From the NCBI RefSeq assembly GCF_011605345.1, contig NZ_JAAOXM010000004.1, positions 186,001 through 250,000 on the forward strand: a stretch of DNA of 64,000 nucleotides. The letters run 5' to 3'. Under the pieces are notes generated by a model. It was given only the letters and a program-made list of their open reading frames with translations, did not search any database and was not told the DNA's origin. This document shows, in pieces, positions 44,196 to 53,285 of this stretch. This stretch comes from Burkholderia sp. D-99. Lineage in GTDB: Bacteria > Pseudomonadota > Gammaproteobacteria > Burkholderiales > Burkholderiaceae. Within the stretch, counting starts at the first letter, position 1. Each line of letters begins with the position of its first letter. A program made the translations under genes and the position numbers.

Positions 44196-45398
44196 ATGAA
44201 CGCACCCGCTGACTCCAATCCCTCCGCCCCGTCGGTACTCGGCGTCTATCGGCAACTCGCGGACCCGTCCGCCGGGCAATGGATCGTCAGCCGCTCCGAA
44301 CGCGCACACATGTACCGCATCCAGCACCACCGTCCCGACGGCAGCACGTCGGTCGATACGGTCGTCGATGCGGACAACCTCGATGCGAAGCTGCACAAGT
44401 GGATCCAGGAAGGCTTCGTCCGGCGCGACACGGGCGACCATCCAGCCCCCGCGCATCGCGACCGGTTCATGCAGGACCTGCGCAGCGCGCACGCGTCGCG
44501 ACCGGCGGCAGCCGGCGATGCGGCGCACGTCGCGCACGTGGGCGGCGTGCCGATGCCGCGCGGCCCGGGCGGGCCGCTCGTGCCGCCGCGAAACCCAGCC
44601 TACCTGTTCACCGCGCGTGCGACGAACGTGCTGGAAGACATCGTCGAGAACCGGCGCATCCTGCTGATCGGCCACACCGGCACCGGCAAGACGAGCCTCA
44701 TCGAGCAGGCCGCCGCGCTGGCCAGCCACGGCGTGCTGCGCTCGAACATGAACGGGCAGACGACGGTCGGCGACTTCGTCGGATTCTGGACCGTCAAGGG
44801 CGGCGAGACGATCTGGGTCGACGGCGTGCTGCCGACCGCGATGCGCGAAGGGCTGTGGCTCATCGTCGACGAGATCGACTTCGCTGAGCCGGCCATCCTC
44901 GCGGTGCTCACCGCCGTGCTCGAACCGGCCGGGCGCCTGTTGCTGAAGGAGAAAGGCAACGAGATCGTCGTCCCGCATCCGTCGTTCCGGTTGTTCGCGA
45001 CCGCCAATGCGGTGGGCGCGATGGGGCAGTTCCGCCATCTGTACCAGGGCGCCAACGTGATGAACGAAGCGTTTCTCGACCGCTGGCGCGTGTACCGCCT
45101 CGACTATCTGCCGCCGCCCGACGAGGCGCGCGTGCTGCAACGCACGTTCGGCGCGGCCATGACCGAGGCGATGGCCGACACGCTCGCGGCGATCGCGGCG
45201 GACTGCCGCGCCGCGTTCGTCCGCGAGGATCTGGCCGGCGCGTTCTCGACGCGGCGCCTGATCGACTGGGCCGAGCTGATGCTGCGCACCGGCGATCCCG
45301 AAGCGGCCGCCGGCCCGACGATCTATGCGAAGGTCAGCACGGAAGACGCCGACCTGATCCGCAGCATCATTCGCCACTACATCGACGTCGAGGCCTGA
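44196..45398 (+). CDS. CobS-like MoxR-type AAA+ ATPase
   Basis: This 400-residue protein has a polar N-terminal 130 residues, then an AAA+ core with Walker A GHTGTGKT (159-166) and Walker B VDEIDF (223-228), sensor-1 region LFATANAVG and Arg finger region NEAFLDRWRV. The segment TVGDFVGFWTVKGGETIWVD is characteristic of CobS, the ATPase subunit of cobaltochelatase, but no cob genes or CobN subunit are nearby. Paired with the VWA protein next door it is more likely a general MoxR-VWA chaperone unit that remodels a protein or helps insert a metal. The extra N-terminal part is unlike CobS. Confidence 0.85.
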   Translation: MNAPADSNPSAPSVLGVYRQLADPSAGQWIVSRSERAHMYRIQHHRPDGSTSVDTVVDADNLDAKLHKWIQEGFVRRDTGDHPAPAHRDRFMQDLRSAHASRPAAAGDAAHVAHVGGVPMPRGPGGPLVPPRNPAYLFTARATNVLEDIVENRRILLIGHTGTGKTSLIEQAAALASHGVLRSNMNGQTTVGDFVGFWTVKGGETIWVDGVLPTAMREGLWLIVDEIDFAEPAILAVLTAVLEPAGRLLLKEKGNEIVVPHPSFRLFATANAVGAMGQFRHLYQGANVMNEAFLDRWRVYRLDYLPPPDEARVLQRTFGAAMTEAMADTLAAIAADCRAAFVREDLAGAFSTRRLIDWAELMLRTGDPEAAAGPTIYAKVSTEDADLIRSIIRHYIDVEA

Positions 45399-45402
45399 CG
45401 CG

Positions 45403-47106
45403 ATGGGCCCGGACGACGATGCGCGCTCGCTCCACCTGACCCGGCTCGCCCGCACGCTCACGCAACGGCACGGCATCGAGGTACGGTTCGCGCGCCACGC
45501 GCCGCTCGCGCAGCGCGACCTGCTGGTGCTGCCCGACACGCTGCTGGCCGGCGACGTCGACGACGACGCGATCGTCGGCCTCGTCGACCTCTACGCGGCA
45601 CGTGCGCGCTTCGGCACGATCGATGATGTTGCCGCGCTGTCGTCGCCGGTTGTGCGTGCCATCGCGCAGGCGATCGACGACCGGCGCGCGGCCGGTCGCC
45701 TCGTTGCGCACTATCCCGGCGCGATGACGTTCCTGCGGCGGATGCGGGCGGCCGCGGCCACCGACGCACTTCGGAGATGGCCGCAGATGGCGTGGCGCGA
45801 CAGGCTCGTGTGGCGCATCGAGCGTGCGCTGTGGGACGAACCGCCGCCCTCCATCGAGCGCGTGCCGTCGCTCGACGCGACGATGGCTGCATCGGACGAT
45901 CTCGTCGACGAAGCACGCGCGGCGACATCGACGGCCGACAGCATCCGCGCCGCACACCGGATCGTCGAACGCGTCCGCGCGCTGGCGTCTGCCGGCGCGA
46001 ACAACATGATGTTCACGGCCGACCCGGGCAGCACGATCGACAGCGACAGCATCGCCGCCGAATTCGAATCGGACGGACAGGGCGCGCCGGACGACGCACG
46101 CGCGCCGGTGTCGGCCGAATCGAGCGCCGGTGCGCTCGCCGACACGGAATCGTCGGCGGAAGCACCGACGCCGGGCGATGCGACACCCGGCACGATCCGC
46201 CTGTCTGAAGACCATCGGCCGCTGCTGTCGATCCCGCTGACCACCGCATTCGATACGGTGACGGACTTCACCGGCAAGGGTGAGCCGGCGCGCTGGCACC
46301 GCCTGCGAAGCGCGGCCCGCGCGCAGACCGAGCCGCTCAAGCTACGGCTCGAACGTGCGTTGAAAGTGGACGAGCAGACGCGCTGGAAGCGCGAACAGGA
46401 ACGCGGCGAGCTCGACCGGATGGCGCTCGCCCGCCTCGTCACGTCGCCCGGCTACCGCACGCCGTTCCGCGTCCGGCGCGGCGCGCCGGGGCGGGACGCG
46501 GCCGTCAGCCTGCTGATCGATTGCAGCGGGTCGATGGCCGGCAGGAAGATCGAGCTCGCCCGGCTGTGCGCGGCGGCGCTGTGCGATGCGCTGACGCAGC
46601 TCGGCTTCGCGTGCGAAGTCCTCGGCTACAGCTCCGTCGAAGACGCCGCGATGCGCGCGCATTACCAGTGCTGGATCGACGCCGGCCGCGACACGTTCGG
46701 CTATAACCGGTTCGTCGAACGGCTCGACCTGCGCGTCTACAAGCGGTTCGATTCCGACCACCCGAGCGGCCTCGCCTGCATCGAATGCGGCCACGAGAAT
46801 CCCGACGGCGAGGCGTTGAGCTGGGCCGCCGAGCGGCTGCTGGCGAAGCGCGCGCGGCGGCGGATCCTGATGGTGCTGTCGGACGGCTATCCCGCAACCG
46901 GCGACGGCAACCCGGCGATCCTGCGCACCGACCTGCGCGCCCGCGTCGACGCACTGCGCGAGCGGCGCGTCGAACTGATCGGCGTCGGGATTCTCGACGA
47001 TTCGGTCGAAGCGTTCTATCCGGTCAGCAGCGTGGTCGAGCATCTGCACGAGCTGCCGGGCGCGGCGTTCACTGTACTGAGCGATACGCTGCTGGATCGG
47101 CGCTAG
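45403..47106 (+). CDS. CobT-like von Willebrand factor A protein
   Basis: The 567-residue protein starts 4 bases after the CobS-like stop. The N-terminal 200 residues are helical; 205-265 is acidic and disordered (the region that is long and acidic in CobT); residues 365-560 form a VWA domain with an intact MIDAS motif DCSGS (373-377) and a downstream LMVLSDGYPATGDG. A cysteine pair in LACIECGH is inserted in the VWA domain. It is the probable partner of the adjacent AAA+ ATPase. The 3' end overlaps the convergent kinase gene by 38 bases. Confidence 0.85.
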   Translation: MGPDDDARSLHLTRLARTLTQRHGIEVRFARHAPLAQRDLLVLPDTLLAGDVDDDAIVGLVDLYAARARFGTIDDVAALSSPVVRAIAQAIDDRRAAGRLVAHYPGAMTFLRRMRAAAATDALRRWPQMAWRDRLVWRIERALWDEPPPSIERVPSLDATMAASDDLVDEARAATSTADSIRAAHRIVERVRALASAGANNMMFTADPGSTIDSDSIAAEFESDGQGAPDDARAPVSAESSAGALADTESSAEAPTPGDATPGTIRLSEDHRPLLSIPLTTAFDTVTDFTGKGEPARWHRLRSAARAQTEPLKLRLERALKVDEQTRWKREQERGELDRMALARLVTSPGYRTPFRVRRGAPGRDAAVSLLIDCSGSMAGRKIELARLCAAALCDALTQLGFACEVLGYSSVEDAAMRAHYQCWIDAGRDTFGYNRFVERLDLRVYKRFDSDHPSGLACIECGHENPDGEALSWAAERLLAKRARRRILMVLSDGYPATGDGNPAILRTDLRARVDALRERRVELIGVGILDDSVEAFYPVSSVVEHLHELPGAAFTVLSDTLLDRR

Positions 47107-48877
47107 CCTCCTCCACGGCCACAGCCGCAGTCACGCTCGCGTCGTCGCCGGCCCGCCGGATCGGCAGCCGAACGCAGAACGTCGTGCCGCGCCCGGGCTC
47201 GCTCGTCACGTCGATAGTGCCGCGATGGCGCTTGACGATACCGTGCGATACCGACAAGCCCAGCCCCGTACCCTGCCCGACCGGCTTCGTCGTGAAGAAC
47301 GGATCGAAGATCCGCCGGACGACGTCGGGCGTCATGCCCGTCCCGGTGTCGCTGATCGCGATCGACACCTGTTCGCCGTCGCTCGACGTGCGGATCGTGA
47401 TCACGCCACGCTCGGGAATCGCGTGCGCCGCGTTCACCAGCAGGTTCATGAAGACCTGGTTCAACTGCGACGGCAGGCACTCGACCTGCGGCACGTCGCC
47501 GTAATCGCGCACGATCTCGGCCTTGTACTTGAGTTCGTTGTGGACGACGTTGAGCGTGCTTTCCAGTCCCGCACGAAGATCGACCGCGTGCCACTCGTCG
47601 CTGGCCGGGCGCGAGAAATCGCGCAAATCCTGCACGATGCGCCGCACGCGCAGCGCGCCGTCGATCGACTCGTCGATCAGCGTCGCGATCTCGCTGCGCA
47701 CGTAGTCGAGATCCGCCGCCCGGCCCTTCGCCGCCAGCGCATCGCGTGCGGCCGGGTCGAGCTGCGGCAGCGCGGCTTCATGCGCAGCGATCACGTCGAG
47801 CAGGCTGCGCACCCACGTCTTCAGCGTATTGAGGTTCGCGCTGACGAACCCGATCGGATTGTTGATCTCGTGCGCGACACCGGCCGCGAGCTGACCGATC
47901 GACGCGAGCTTTTCCGACTGCAGCAACTGCACGTGGGTTTCCTCGAGCGCATGCAACAGGCGCCGCTGCTCCTCCTTCTCCTGTTCGAGCCGAGCCTGCG
48001 CGGCCTTGCGTTCGTCGATCTCGGTCGCCATGTTCTCGCGCGTACGCTGCAGCATCGCCGTCGTCTGTTCGTAGCGGTGCAGCGCGCGTTCCAGTTCGAC
48101 AGTGCGCAAGCGCACGAGCCGCTCGAGCGTATCGGTCATCCCGCGCAGGAAGGTTGTGCGCGCATCGAATCGGCTCAGCAGCAGCGTGACGACCAGGGTC
48201 CCTGTCGTAAACAGCGCGACGGTCGTCGCGAGCCACGGCGTGTCGACCCCGTTCGCGGCCCCGCATCGTGCGTCCAGCGCGAAATGCGCGGCCGCCATCG
48301 CCGTGTAGTGCATGCCGGTAATGCCGATGCCCATGACGAAGGCCGCGCCGACCCGCTGGGCGGTCGCGTGGCGCGCCTGCTGCACACGCAGCGCCTGCGC
48401 GATCCACAACGCGGCAGTCGACGCGAGCACCGCGACGCCGATCGACGCAGCGAACAGCGCGGCATCGTAGCGAATGCCGGGCTGCATGCGCATCGCGGCC
48501 ATCCCCGCGTAGTGCATGCCGGCGATCCCGCTGCCCATCAGCGCGCCGCCCAGGAGGAGCCGCCACCAGCCCAGCCGCGCGCGCGTGACGACAACCAGCG
48601 CGAAGTACGACACGAGCACGGCAATCGCCAGCGACGCGCCCGTATCCGGCAACGCGTAGCCGAGCGGAATCGGCAGGGAAAACGCGAGCATGCCGACGAA
48701 ATGCATCGACCAGATCCCCGTCCCCATCGCCGCCGCGCCGCCGCCCAGCCACGCACGCCTGAGCTTCGGGTTGTCGAGCAGCGAAATGAAGGCGGCCAGG
48801 TCGAGTGTCGTATAGGAGGCCAGCGTCGCGATCGCGAGCGACAGCAGGACGAGCGGAAGATTGTAGGTGCCGTGCAT
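47069..48877 (-). CDS. MHYT-domain sensor histidine kinase
   Basis: From the ATG at 48877 this is 602 residues. The N-terminal MHYT domain has seven membrane helices and three diagnostic repeats: MHFVGM (58-63), MHYAGM (121-126) and MHYTAM (189-194), proposed to bind copper and sense oxygen, CO or NO. A coiled-coil linker (about 260-320) leads to a HisKA domain with phospho-acceptor H336 (GVAHEINNPIG) and an HATPase domain with FMNLLVNAAHAI, DTGTGM and GTGLGLS motifs. It lies 80 bases downstream of the response regulator on the same strand and should be its partner. Confidence 0.92.
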   Translation of the reverse strand: MHGTYNLPLVLLSLAIATLASYTTLDLAAFISLLDNPKLRRAWLGGGAAAMGTGIWSMHFVGMLAFSLPIPLGYALPDTGASLAIAVLVSYFALVVVTRARLGWWRLLLGGALMGSGIAGMHYAGMAAMRMQPGIRYDAALFAASIGVAVLASTAALWIAQALRVQQARHATAQRVGAAFVMGIGITGMHYTAMAAAHFALDARCGAANGVDTPWLATTVALFTTGTLVVTLLLSRFDARTTFLRGMTDTLERLVRLRTVELERALHRYEQTTAMLQRTRENMATEIDERKAAQARLEQEKEEQRRLLHALEETHVQLLQSEKLASIGQLAAGVAHEINNPIGFVSANLNTLKTWVRSLLDVIAAHEAALPQLDPAARDALAAKGRAADLDYVRSEIATLIDESIDGALRVRRIVQDLRDFSRPASDEWHAVDLRAGLESTLNVVHNELKYKAEIVRDYGDVPQVECLPSQLNQVFMNLLVNAAHAIPERGVITIRTSSDGEQVSIAISDTGTGMTPDVVRRIFDPFFTTKPVGQGTGLGLSVSHGIVKRHRGTIDVTSEPGRGTTFCVRLPIRRAGDDASVTAAVAVEEASADPAAYRSVQ

Positions 48878-48957
48878 GTTCGAGCGCCCGGATCGAGGTG
48901 AGTGCGTTGCCGCGGTGCGTGGTCGTGCACCGCGGCCATCAGGCCGCGCGTCCGGGC

Positions 48958-50370
48958 TCAGGCAGGCGCCGCGCCCGCGTTCGGCGCCGGCTTCGCCGCA
49001 GCCTGGCCGGCCAGCACGAGGATGTCGAACGACGTCCCCTCGCGCGTCTCGAAACGGCGCACGAGGTCGATCTGGTGCGCCGACATCACGCTGCCCTTGG
49101 TCATCAGCAGCACGCCTCGATGCGTACGCAGATCGTCGGCGAGCTGCATCCCTTCGCGCAGCTGCGCGGACTTGATCTCCGCGACGGACGCCGCGATGCC
49201 GAGACTCGCCGGGTCCCGCATCAGTTCGACCAGGCCGTCGACGATGCGCGGGTCGTAACGCACGCCGGCCTGCGAGCGCAGCGCGTCGATCGCCTGCTCG
49301 ACCGAATGCGGCGCACCGATGTCGCCATTGCGCAGCCCTTCGAAATCGCGCGCGATCGCGACGATCCGCGAGCCGGGCGGGATCGAGTCGCCTGCCAGCC
49401 CGTCCGGCGTGCCGCGCCCGTTGAAGCGTTCGTACTGGTGCAGCACGATCGACGCGACCTTGTGCAATTGCGCGACCGGCGTCAGCACCATCTGCGCGCG
49501 CAGCGGATGCTGCAGGAACAGCCCGTGCTCTTCCGCCGTCATCCGCGCGAGCGGCTTGTGCAGCAAATTGTCCGGCAGCGACAACTTGCCGATGCCGTGC
49601 AGCAGCCCCGCGTAATAGACGTCCTGCGCGTGCAGCTCGCTCATCCCGGAGGCCAGCGCGAGCCGCCGCGCAATCTCGCCGACCCGCATCGCATGACCGC
49701 TGGCGGACCCGCAGCGCATCTCGATCATGCTCGCGCAGACCTGGACCATCGCGGTGAAACTGCTTTTCAGGTCGCGTTGCGCGGCTTCGAGGAACATTAC
49801 GGTCTGGCCGAGCTCCTCCGTGCGCGCGCGAACCTGCGTTTCGAGTTCCGTGTTGAAACGGCGCAGCGCTTCGTTCTGCGCTTCCGTCAGCGCGGCCAGC
49901 CGCGCCGCTTCGCGCCGCAAGCGCCGCTGCTCCAGCGCCTGTTCGATGGTCAGCAGCAGGTCGTGATCGTCCCACGGCTTGTTCAGGTAGCGATAGACGC
50001 CGCCGTCGTTGACGGCCTGCACGACCGACGCGATCTCCGCATAACCGGTCAGCAGGATGCGCATCGTGTCCGGGTAGAGCGCCCGTGCACGGGCCAGGAA
50101 CTCCGCGCCGCTCATGCCCGGCATCCGCATGTCGGACACGATCAGGTCGACTTCGGTCGACGCGAGGACCTCGAGGGCCGCCTCGCCGCTTTCCGCGGTC
50201 AGGATCTCGTAGCCGGCGGGCCGGAACGCGCGCCTGAGCGCCGACAGCACGCTCGGCTCGTCGTCGACCAGCAGGATCGACGGTACGCTACCCGCATCGT
50301 CGAATGTCGCTGCCGCCCCGGTCGTTTCAGGCGATACCGCATTCGGTCCGTTTGTTGCAGATGTCGTCAT
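48958..50370 (-). CDS. Response regulator with degenerate HD-GYP domain
   Basis: This 470-residue protein has a receiver domain (30-150, phospho-acceptor D80 in LIVSDMRMPG), a coiled coil (about 155-205) and an HD-GYP-type domain (210-400). The signature residues are altered: HD reads HG (H258, G259 in LLHGIGKL) and GYP reads GTP within RFNGRGTP (318-322). Losing the metal-binding Asp should weaken or abolish cyclic-di-GMP hydrolysis, so it may bind the nucleotide or a partner instead. GAGG precedes the ATG. It is the first gene of a two-gene unit with the MHYT kinase. Confidence 0.88.
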   Translation of the reverse strand: MTTSATNGPNAVSPETTGAAATFDDAGSVPSILLVDDEPSVLSALRRAFRPAGYEILTAESGEAALEVLASTEVDLIVSDMRMPGMSGAEFLARARALYPDTMRILLTGYAEIASVVQAVNDGGVYRYLNKPWDDHDLLLTIEQALEQRRLRREAARLAALTEAQNEALRRFNTELETQVRARTEELGQTVMFLEAAQRDLKSSFTAMVQVCASMIEMRCGSASGHAMRVGEIARRLALASGMSELHAQDVYYAGLLHGIGKLSLPDNLLHKPLARMTAEEHGLFLQHPLRAQMVLTPVAQLHKVASIVLHQYERFNGRGTPDGLAGDSIPPGSRIVAIARDFEGLRNGDIGAPHSVEQAIDALRSQAGVRYDPRIVDGLVELMRDPASLGIAASVAEIKSAQLREGMQLADDLRTHRGVLLMTKGSVMSAHQIDLVRRFETREGTSFDILVLAGQAAAKPAPNAGAAPA

Positions 50371-50507
50371 GATTGGCCTCGGATCATGTCTTTATATTCT
50401 CTCTGCATCATCGGCATACGCCGCGCATTCCACATCCGGGAAAACGCTGATGCGCTCGCCCGGATCACACCGCGCATGCGTCGCGTCGGCGCGTGGCCGC
50501 ATGCGAT

Positions 50508-50957
50508 CTACACCGTCGCCGAACCCGGTTCGCGCATGTAGTAGATGTCCCACTCCGCTTCGTCTGCCTGCACGAAGCCGTGCCGCGCATAGAAGCGGTT
50601 CGAATCGCTGCCGCGCAGCGCGCCGACACGTACGGGCACGCGCTGCGCGTCGGCCTCGGCAAAGATCCGGTGCAGCACGGCCGCGCCGATGCCCTGTCCC
50701 TGGTGCCCGGGCACGATGTACAGATGGTCGAGCAACCAGTGGTCTTCCTGCTGCCGAACCACGAAGAAACCCGCGTTCACACCGTCGGCTTCGATGAAAC
50801 GGCATAGCGCCGGGTCGAACGACGCGAGAAAGCGCTCGCGCGCACGCCGGGGATCGAAGCGGCCGATGCGCTCGAGGCTGTCGCGCATCGCGGCGATGCG
50901 GATCGCAACCAGCGTTTCGGCGTCGGACTGGGTGGCAAGGGGAAAGGTCAAGTTCAT
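50508..50957 (-). CDS. GNAT-family N-acetyltransferase
   Basis: The 149-residue protein begins at ATG 50957 (MNLTFPLATQS). It has the acetyl-CoA motif HLYIVPGHQGQGIGAAVLHRI and the C-terminal GALRGSDSNRFYARHGFV segment of GNAT enzymes. No ribosome site is obvious. It is 137 bases upstream of the response regulator on the same strand. Substrate is unknown. Confidence 0.88.
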   Translation of the reverse strand: MNLTFPLATQSDAETLVAIRIAAMRDSLERIGRFDPRRARERFLASFDPALCRFIEADGVNAGFFVVRQQEDHWLLDHLYIVPGHQGQGIGAAVLHRIFAEADAQRVPVRVGALRGSDSNRFYARHGFVQADEAEWDIYYMREPGSATV

Positions 50958-51068
50958 GGGCAAGTAGCGCTTACGTGGAGAAAACGCCCGGCATTGCATC
51001 GCTGCGCGGCCGTCGAAGCCGTCTGGCGACGCCGGCCGGCGGCCGGTGGCCGGCGCACGCGGCGCGCA

Positions 51069-51506
51069 TCAGGGCGTCTCGATGCCTTCCGCCCGCGTGG
51101 CAAGGAATCGCAGGTACTTGCCGTCCTCGTCCTCGAACAGCTCCGGTCCGCCAGCCATGTACGCGCGCATCAGTTCGTCGGCCGCGCGGTCGAGATTGCC
51201 CAGTTCGAACTGGCACTGACCGAGCCTCAGGTGCAGGAACGGGTTGCCGATCGCGTTGGGGAAATGCATCGCCTGGGCAAGATTGTCGCGTCCGGCCGCG
51301 TAGTCCTCTTGAAGGAAATTCGCGTCGCTGATCGCGGCCATCAACCAGGTTCCGGCCTCCCAATTGGTCTTGGGTTCGGGAAGCAGGTCGAATCCCGCCC
51401 AGAATTTCGCCAGCGCGCCTTCGTAGTCCCCGTCTTCCATCAATGCATCGCCCGCGTCGCTCAGCGCGCCGATCCGCTCATACAGCACGTTGTCCAGTTC
51501 TGCCAT
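51069..51506 (-). CDS. Small TPR-type protein
   Basis: From ATG 51506 (AGGGA upstream) this gene encodes 145 residues of paired helices matching tetratricopeptide repeats: GDALMEDGDYEGALAKFWAG, then DANFLQEDYAAGRDNLAQAM, then GQCQFELGNLDRAADELMRA. It is acidic, soluble and without a signal peptide. Stand-alone TPR proteins of this size commonly act as chaperones or as immunity proteins beside polymorphic toxins, but no toxin gene is adjacent. The gene ends 112 bases before the acetyltransferase start. Confidence 0.82.
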   Translation of the reverse strand: MAELDNVLYERIGALSDAGDALMEDGDYEGALAKFWAGFDLLPEPKTNWEAGTWLMAAISDANFLQEDYAAGRDNLAQAMHFPNAIGNPFLHLRLGQCQFELGNLDRAADELMRAYMAGGPELFEDEDGKYLRFLATRAEGIETP

Positions 51507-52074
51507 GTCGAGTCCCTGTTCAGGAGTTGAATTCGGCCCGGTGCGGCCGGTGGTTGCCATGCGATCGCGGTGTGGCGCGCAGTGTTGCCGTCCTGGTCGT
51601 TCACCCGCCCGGCATTCGTCCAGCATACCCGAGCCGTATGACGCGCGCGTCTCGACTTTCACCGCATCTGTGCGGCGTCTGTCGAATGATCCGTGCCAGC
51701 GTCGTGCGCGTGAATCCGGCGCGGCGCGAATCCGGATGCTACGCTGACGGATGCCTCGCGCAGCGGTGATCTGCACGTTTGTGCGTTTGCACGTTTGCGC
51801 GTTTGCGCGTTTGCGCGTTTGCGCGTTTGCGCGTTTGCGCGTTTGCGCGTTTGCGCGTTTGCGCGTTTGCGCGTTTGCGCGTTTGCGCGTTTGCGCGTTT
51901 GCGCGTTTGCGCGTTTGCGCGTTTGCGCGTTTGCGCGGCCAAGCGGCGATGCGCGATAACCGCTTCTCATACGACGCGGTGATCTCATGCCTGTCACCCC
52001 GCCCCCGGTTGTGCCGCGGCGACCGCCGTGGCAGCATGCCGGGTTCGTGTGCTCAGTGAAAGGGAGCTGGAAGC
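51507..52074. other. Gene-free stretch holding an octanucleotide array
   Basis: These 568 bases lie between the diverging TPR gene (minus) and a membrane-protein gene (plus). The central feature is a 160-base tandem array (51777-51936). The remainder has no credible gene; the frames open through the array are low-complexity artefacts. The sides must carry the promoters of both flanking genes. Confidence 0.7.
51777..51936. repeat. 20-copy 8-bp tandem repeat (GTTTGCGC)
   Basis: Twenty successive copies of an 8-base unit, GTTTGCGC, occupy exactly 160 bases. The first two units are variants (GTTTGTGC, GTTTGCAC); the other 18 are identical. As 8 is not a multiple of 3, all three frames on a strand encode the same repeating octapeptide (for example RKRANAQT on the minus strand). 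The near-perfect copies imply recent expansion by slippage. The array ends 138 bases before the membrane-protein start. Confidence 0.97.
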
Positions 52075-53274
52075 ATGTTGTCTTGCCGACTGAGGTGGTA
52101 CGCGCTCGCGACGTCCAACCTGCTGCGCAGGCATTGGCAGGCACTGCTCCTGCTGGCCATGCTGTTGCTGCCGGCAATGCCGGTTTTTTCGCAGACGCGT
52201 ATTCTGGGTGCGCCGGTACTCGCGGCGCTGGCACCGTCGCATGGCATCGAATGGCGGTTCGCGTGGGTGCACCTGCTCGAAGCCGTGGGCATCCTGTGGG
52301 TTCTGGCGCAGCGTAGCGCCATCACCGGGGGGCCGTTCGTCACCTTCCTGGCGTCCTTGCCCGTCTCCAACGGCCGCCGTCGCGTCGTCGACACGATCGT
52401 CGTGATCATCGCAAGCACCCCGCTGCTGCTGCCCGTCCTTGCCGCCGCCATCGCGCTCGCGTTTCTGCCGCAGAAGGCGATCAACTATCTGTTCGTCCTC
52501 GACCTGTTCCTGATTACGCTGGGATGGCAACTGACCGCGCTGTCGCGCAACATGCGCAACGCAATCGCGTTGATTGTTGCGAATCTCTTCCTCGTCGGCG
52601 GCTTTCACGCCGAGGGGACGTTACGTCCCGCGTTGCTGACCGTGCCGTTGTTGATCGCCGCGTTCACGATTGCGCATGCCGCCCCTGCGGCGGCCGCGCG
52701 TTCGGCAACGGCAGGCGCGTTCTCGCGTCGCGTCGCTGATGCCATCCGCGCCCGCGTGCGGGACGGGCTTTCGCCCTTCGCGAGGCTGCAGATCGGTATC
52801 CTGCGGGAGCGCACCGCGAGCACCCTCGGCCGCTGCCTGGTGATGGGTGGGGTCGCCGCCTCGACATGCTTCCTGCTGGCGCTCTGGGGTTTCGACAAGC
52901 GCGCCGTTCCCCTGACCCTGATCACCCAAGCCGCCATTGCGCTGATCGCGGCGACGACCTATCGCGATTTGCGCGCGGCTCACCTGCGTGCGTCGCACTT
53001 CATGCAATCGTTGCCGCTGTCGGCCTTCGCGAAGCGCCGGGCCGACTGGCTGACCGTTGCCGCGCTGGCGCTGCCGTTCGCCGCCGTCGCGCCGCTGTTG
53101 CTGGTGATGCACGGCGTGCTGTCGTCGCAGAGGGCGGCGGCGCTCGTGTGCTCGGGCGCACCGCTTCTCGCATTACACTATCTGCCGCAACGCTACACGC
53201 CCCGACAATCCGTGTTGCTGGGCATCCTGCTGACCGTGGTCTGGGTCACGCTCACCTGGCACGTTTTCGTTTGA
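52075..53274 (+). CDS. Polytopic membrane protein, likely ABC permease
   Basis: This 399-residue protein has about ten membrane helices in two groups (residues about 20-210 and 270-398) separated by a cytoplasmic loop rich in Arg and Ala. GGGAG precedes the ATG. It shows no substrate-specific motif. The ABC ATPase gene begins 11 bases later, so this is most likely the membrane half of the same exporter. The substrate is unknown. Confidence 0.75.
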   Translation: MLSCRLRWYALATSNLLRRHWQALLLLAMLLLPAMPVFSQTRILGAPVLAALAPSHGIEWRFAWVHLLEAVGILWVLAQRSAITGGPFVTFLASLPVSNGRRRVVDTIVVIIASTPLLLPVLAAAIALAFLPQKAINYLFVLDLFLITLGWQLTALSRNMRNAIALIVANLFLVGGFHAEGTLRPALLTVPLLIAAFTIAHAAPAAAARSATAGAFSRRVADAIRARVRDGLSPFARLQIGILRERTASTLGRCLVMGGVAASTCFLLALWGFDKRAVPLTLITQAAIALIAATTYRDLRAAHLRASHFMQSLPLSAFAKRRADWLTVAALALPFAAVAPLLLVMHGVLSSQRAAALVCSGAPLLALHYLPQRYTPRQSVLLGILLTVVWVTLTWHVFV

Positions 53275-53285
53275 ACACCCGATCC

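Noticed and set aside
43858..44199. Plus-strand frame before the CobS-like gene and a minus-strand frame over the same bases
   Set aside because: Both lack ribosome sites and have codon use unlike true neighbours.
44196..47106. Cobaltochelatase subunits CobS and CobT by name
   Set aside because: Similarity is real but the extra N-terminal region and lack of any cob neighbours make the specific name unsafe.
51777..51936. CRISPR array
   Set aside because: Units are 8 bases, directly abutting and without spacers; no cas genes are near.
51739..52037. Open frames on both strands through the 8-bp array, encoding RKRANAQT or FARLRVCA repeats
   Set aside because: They are a by-product of a stop-free repeat unit; no ribosome site or flanking domain supports a repeat protein.
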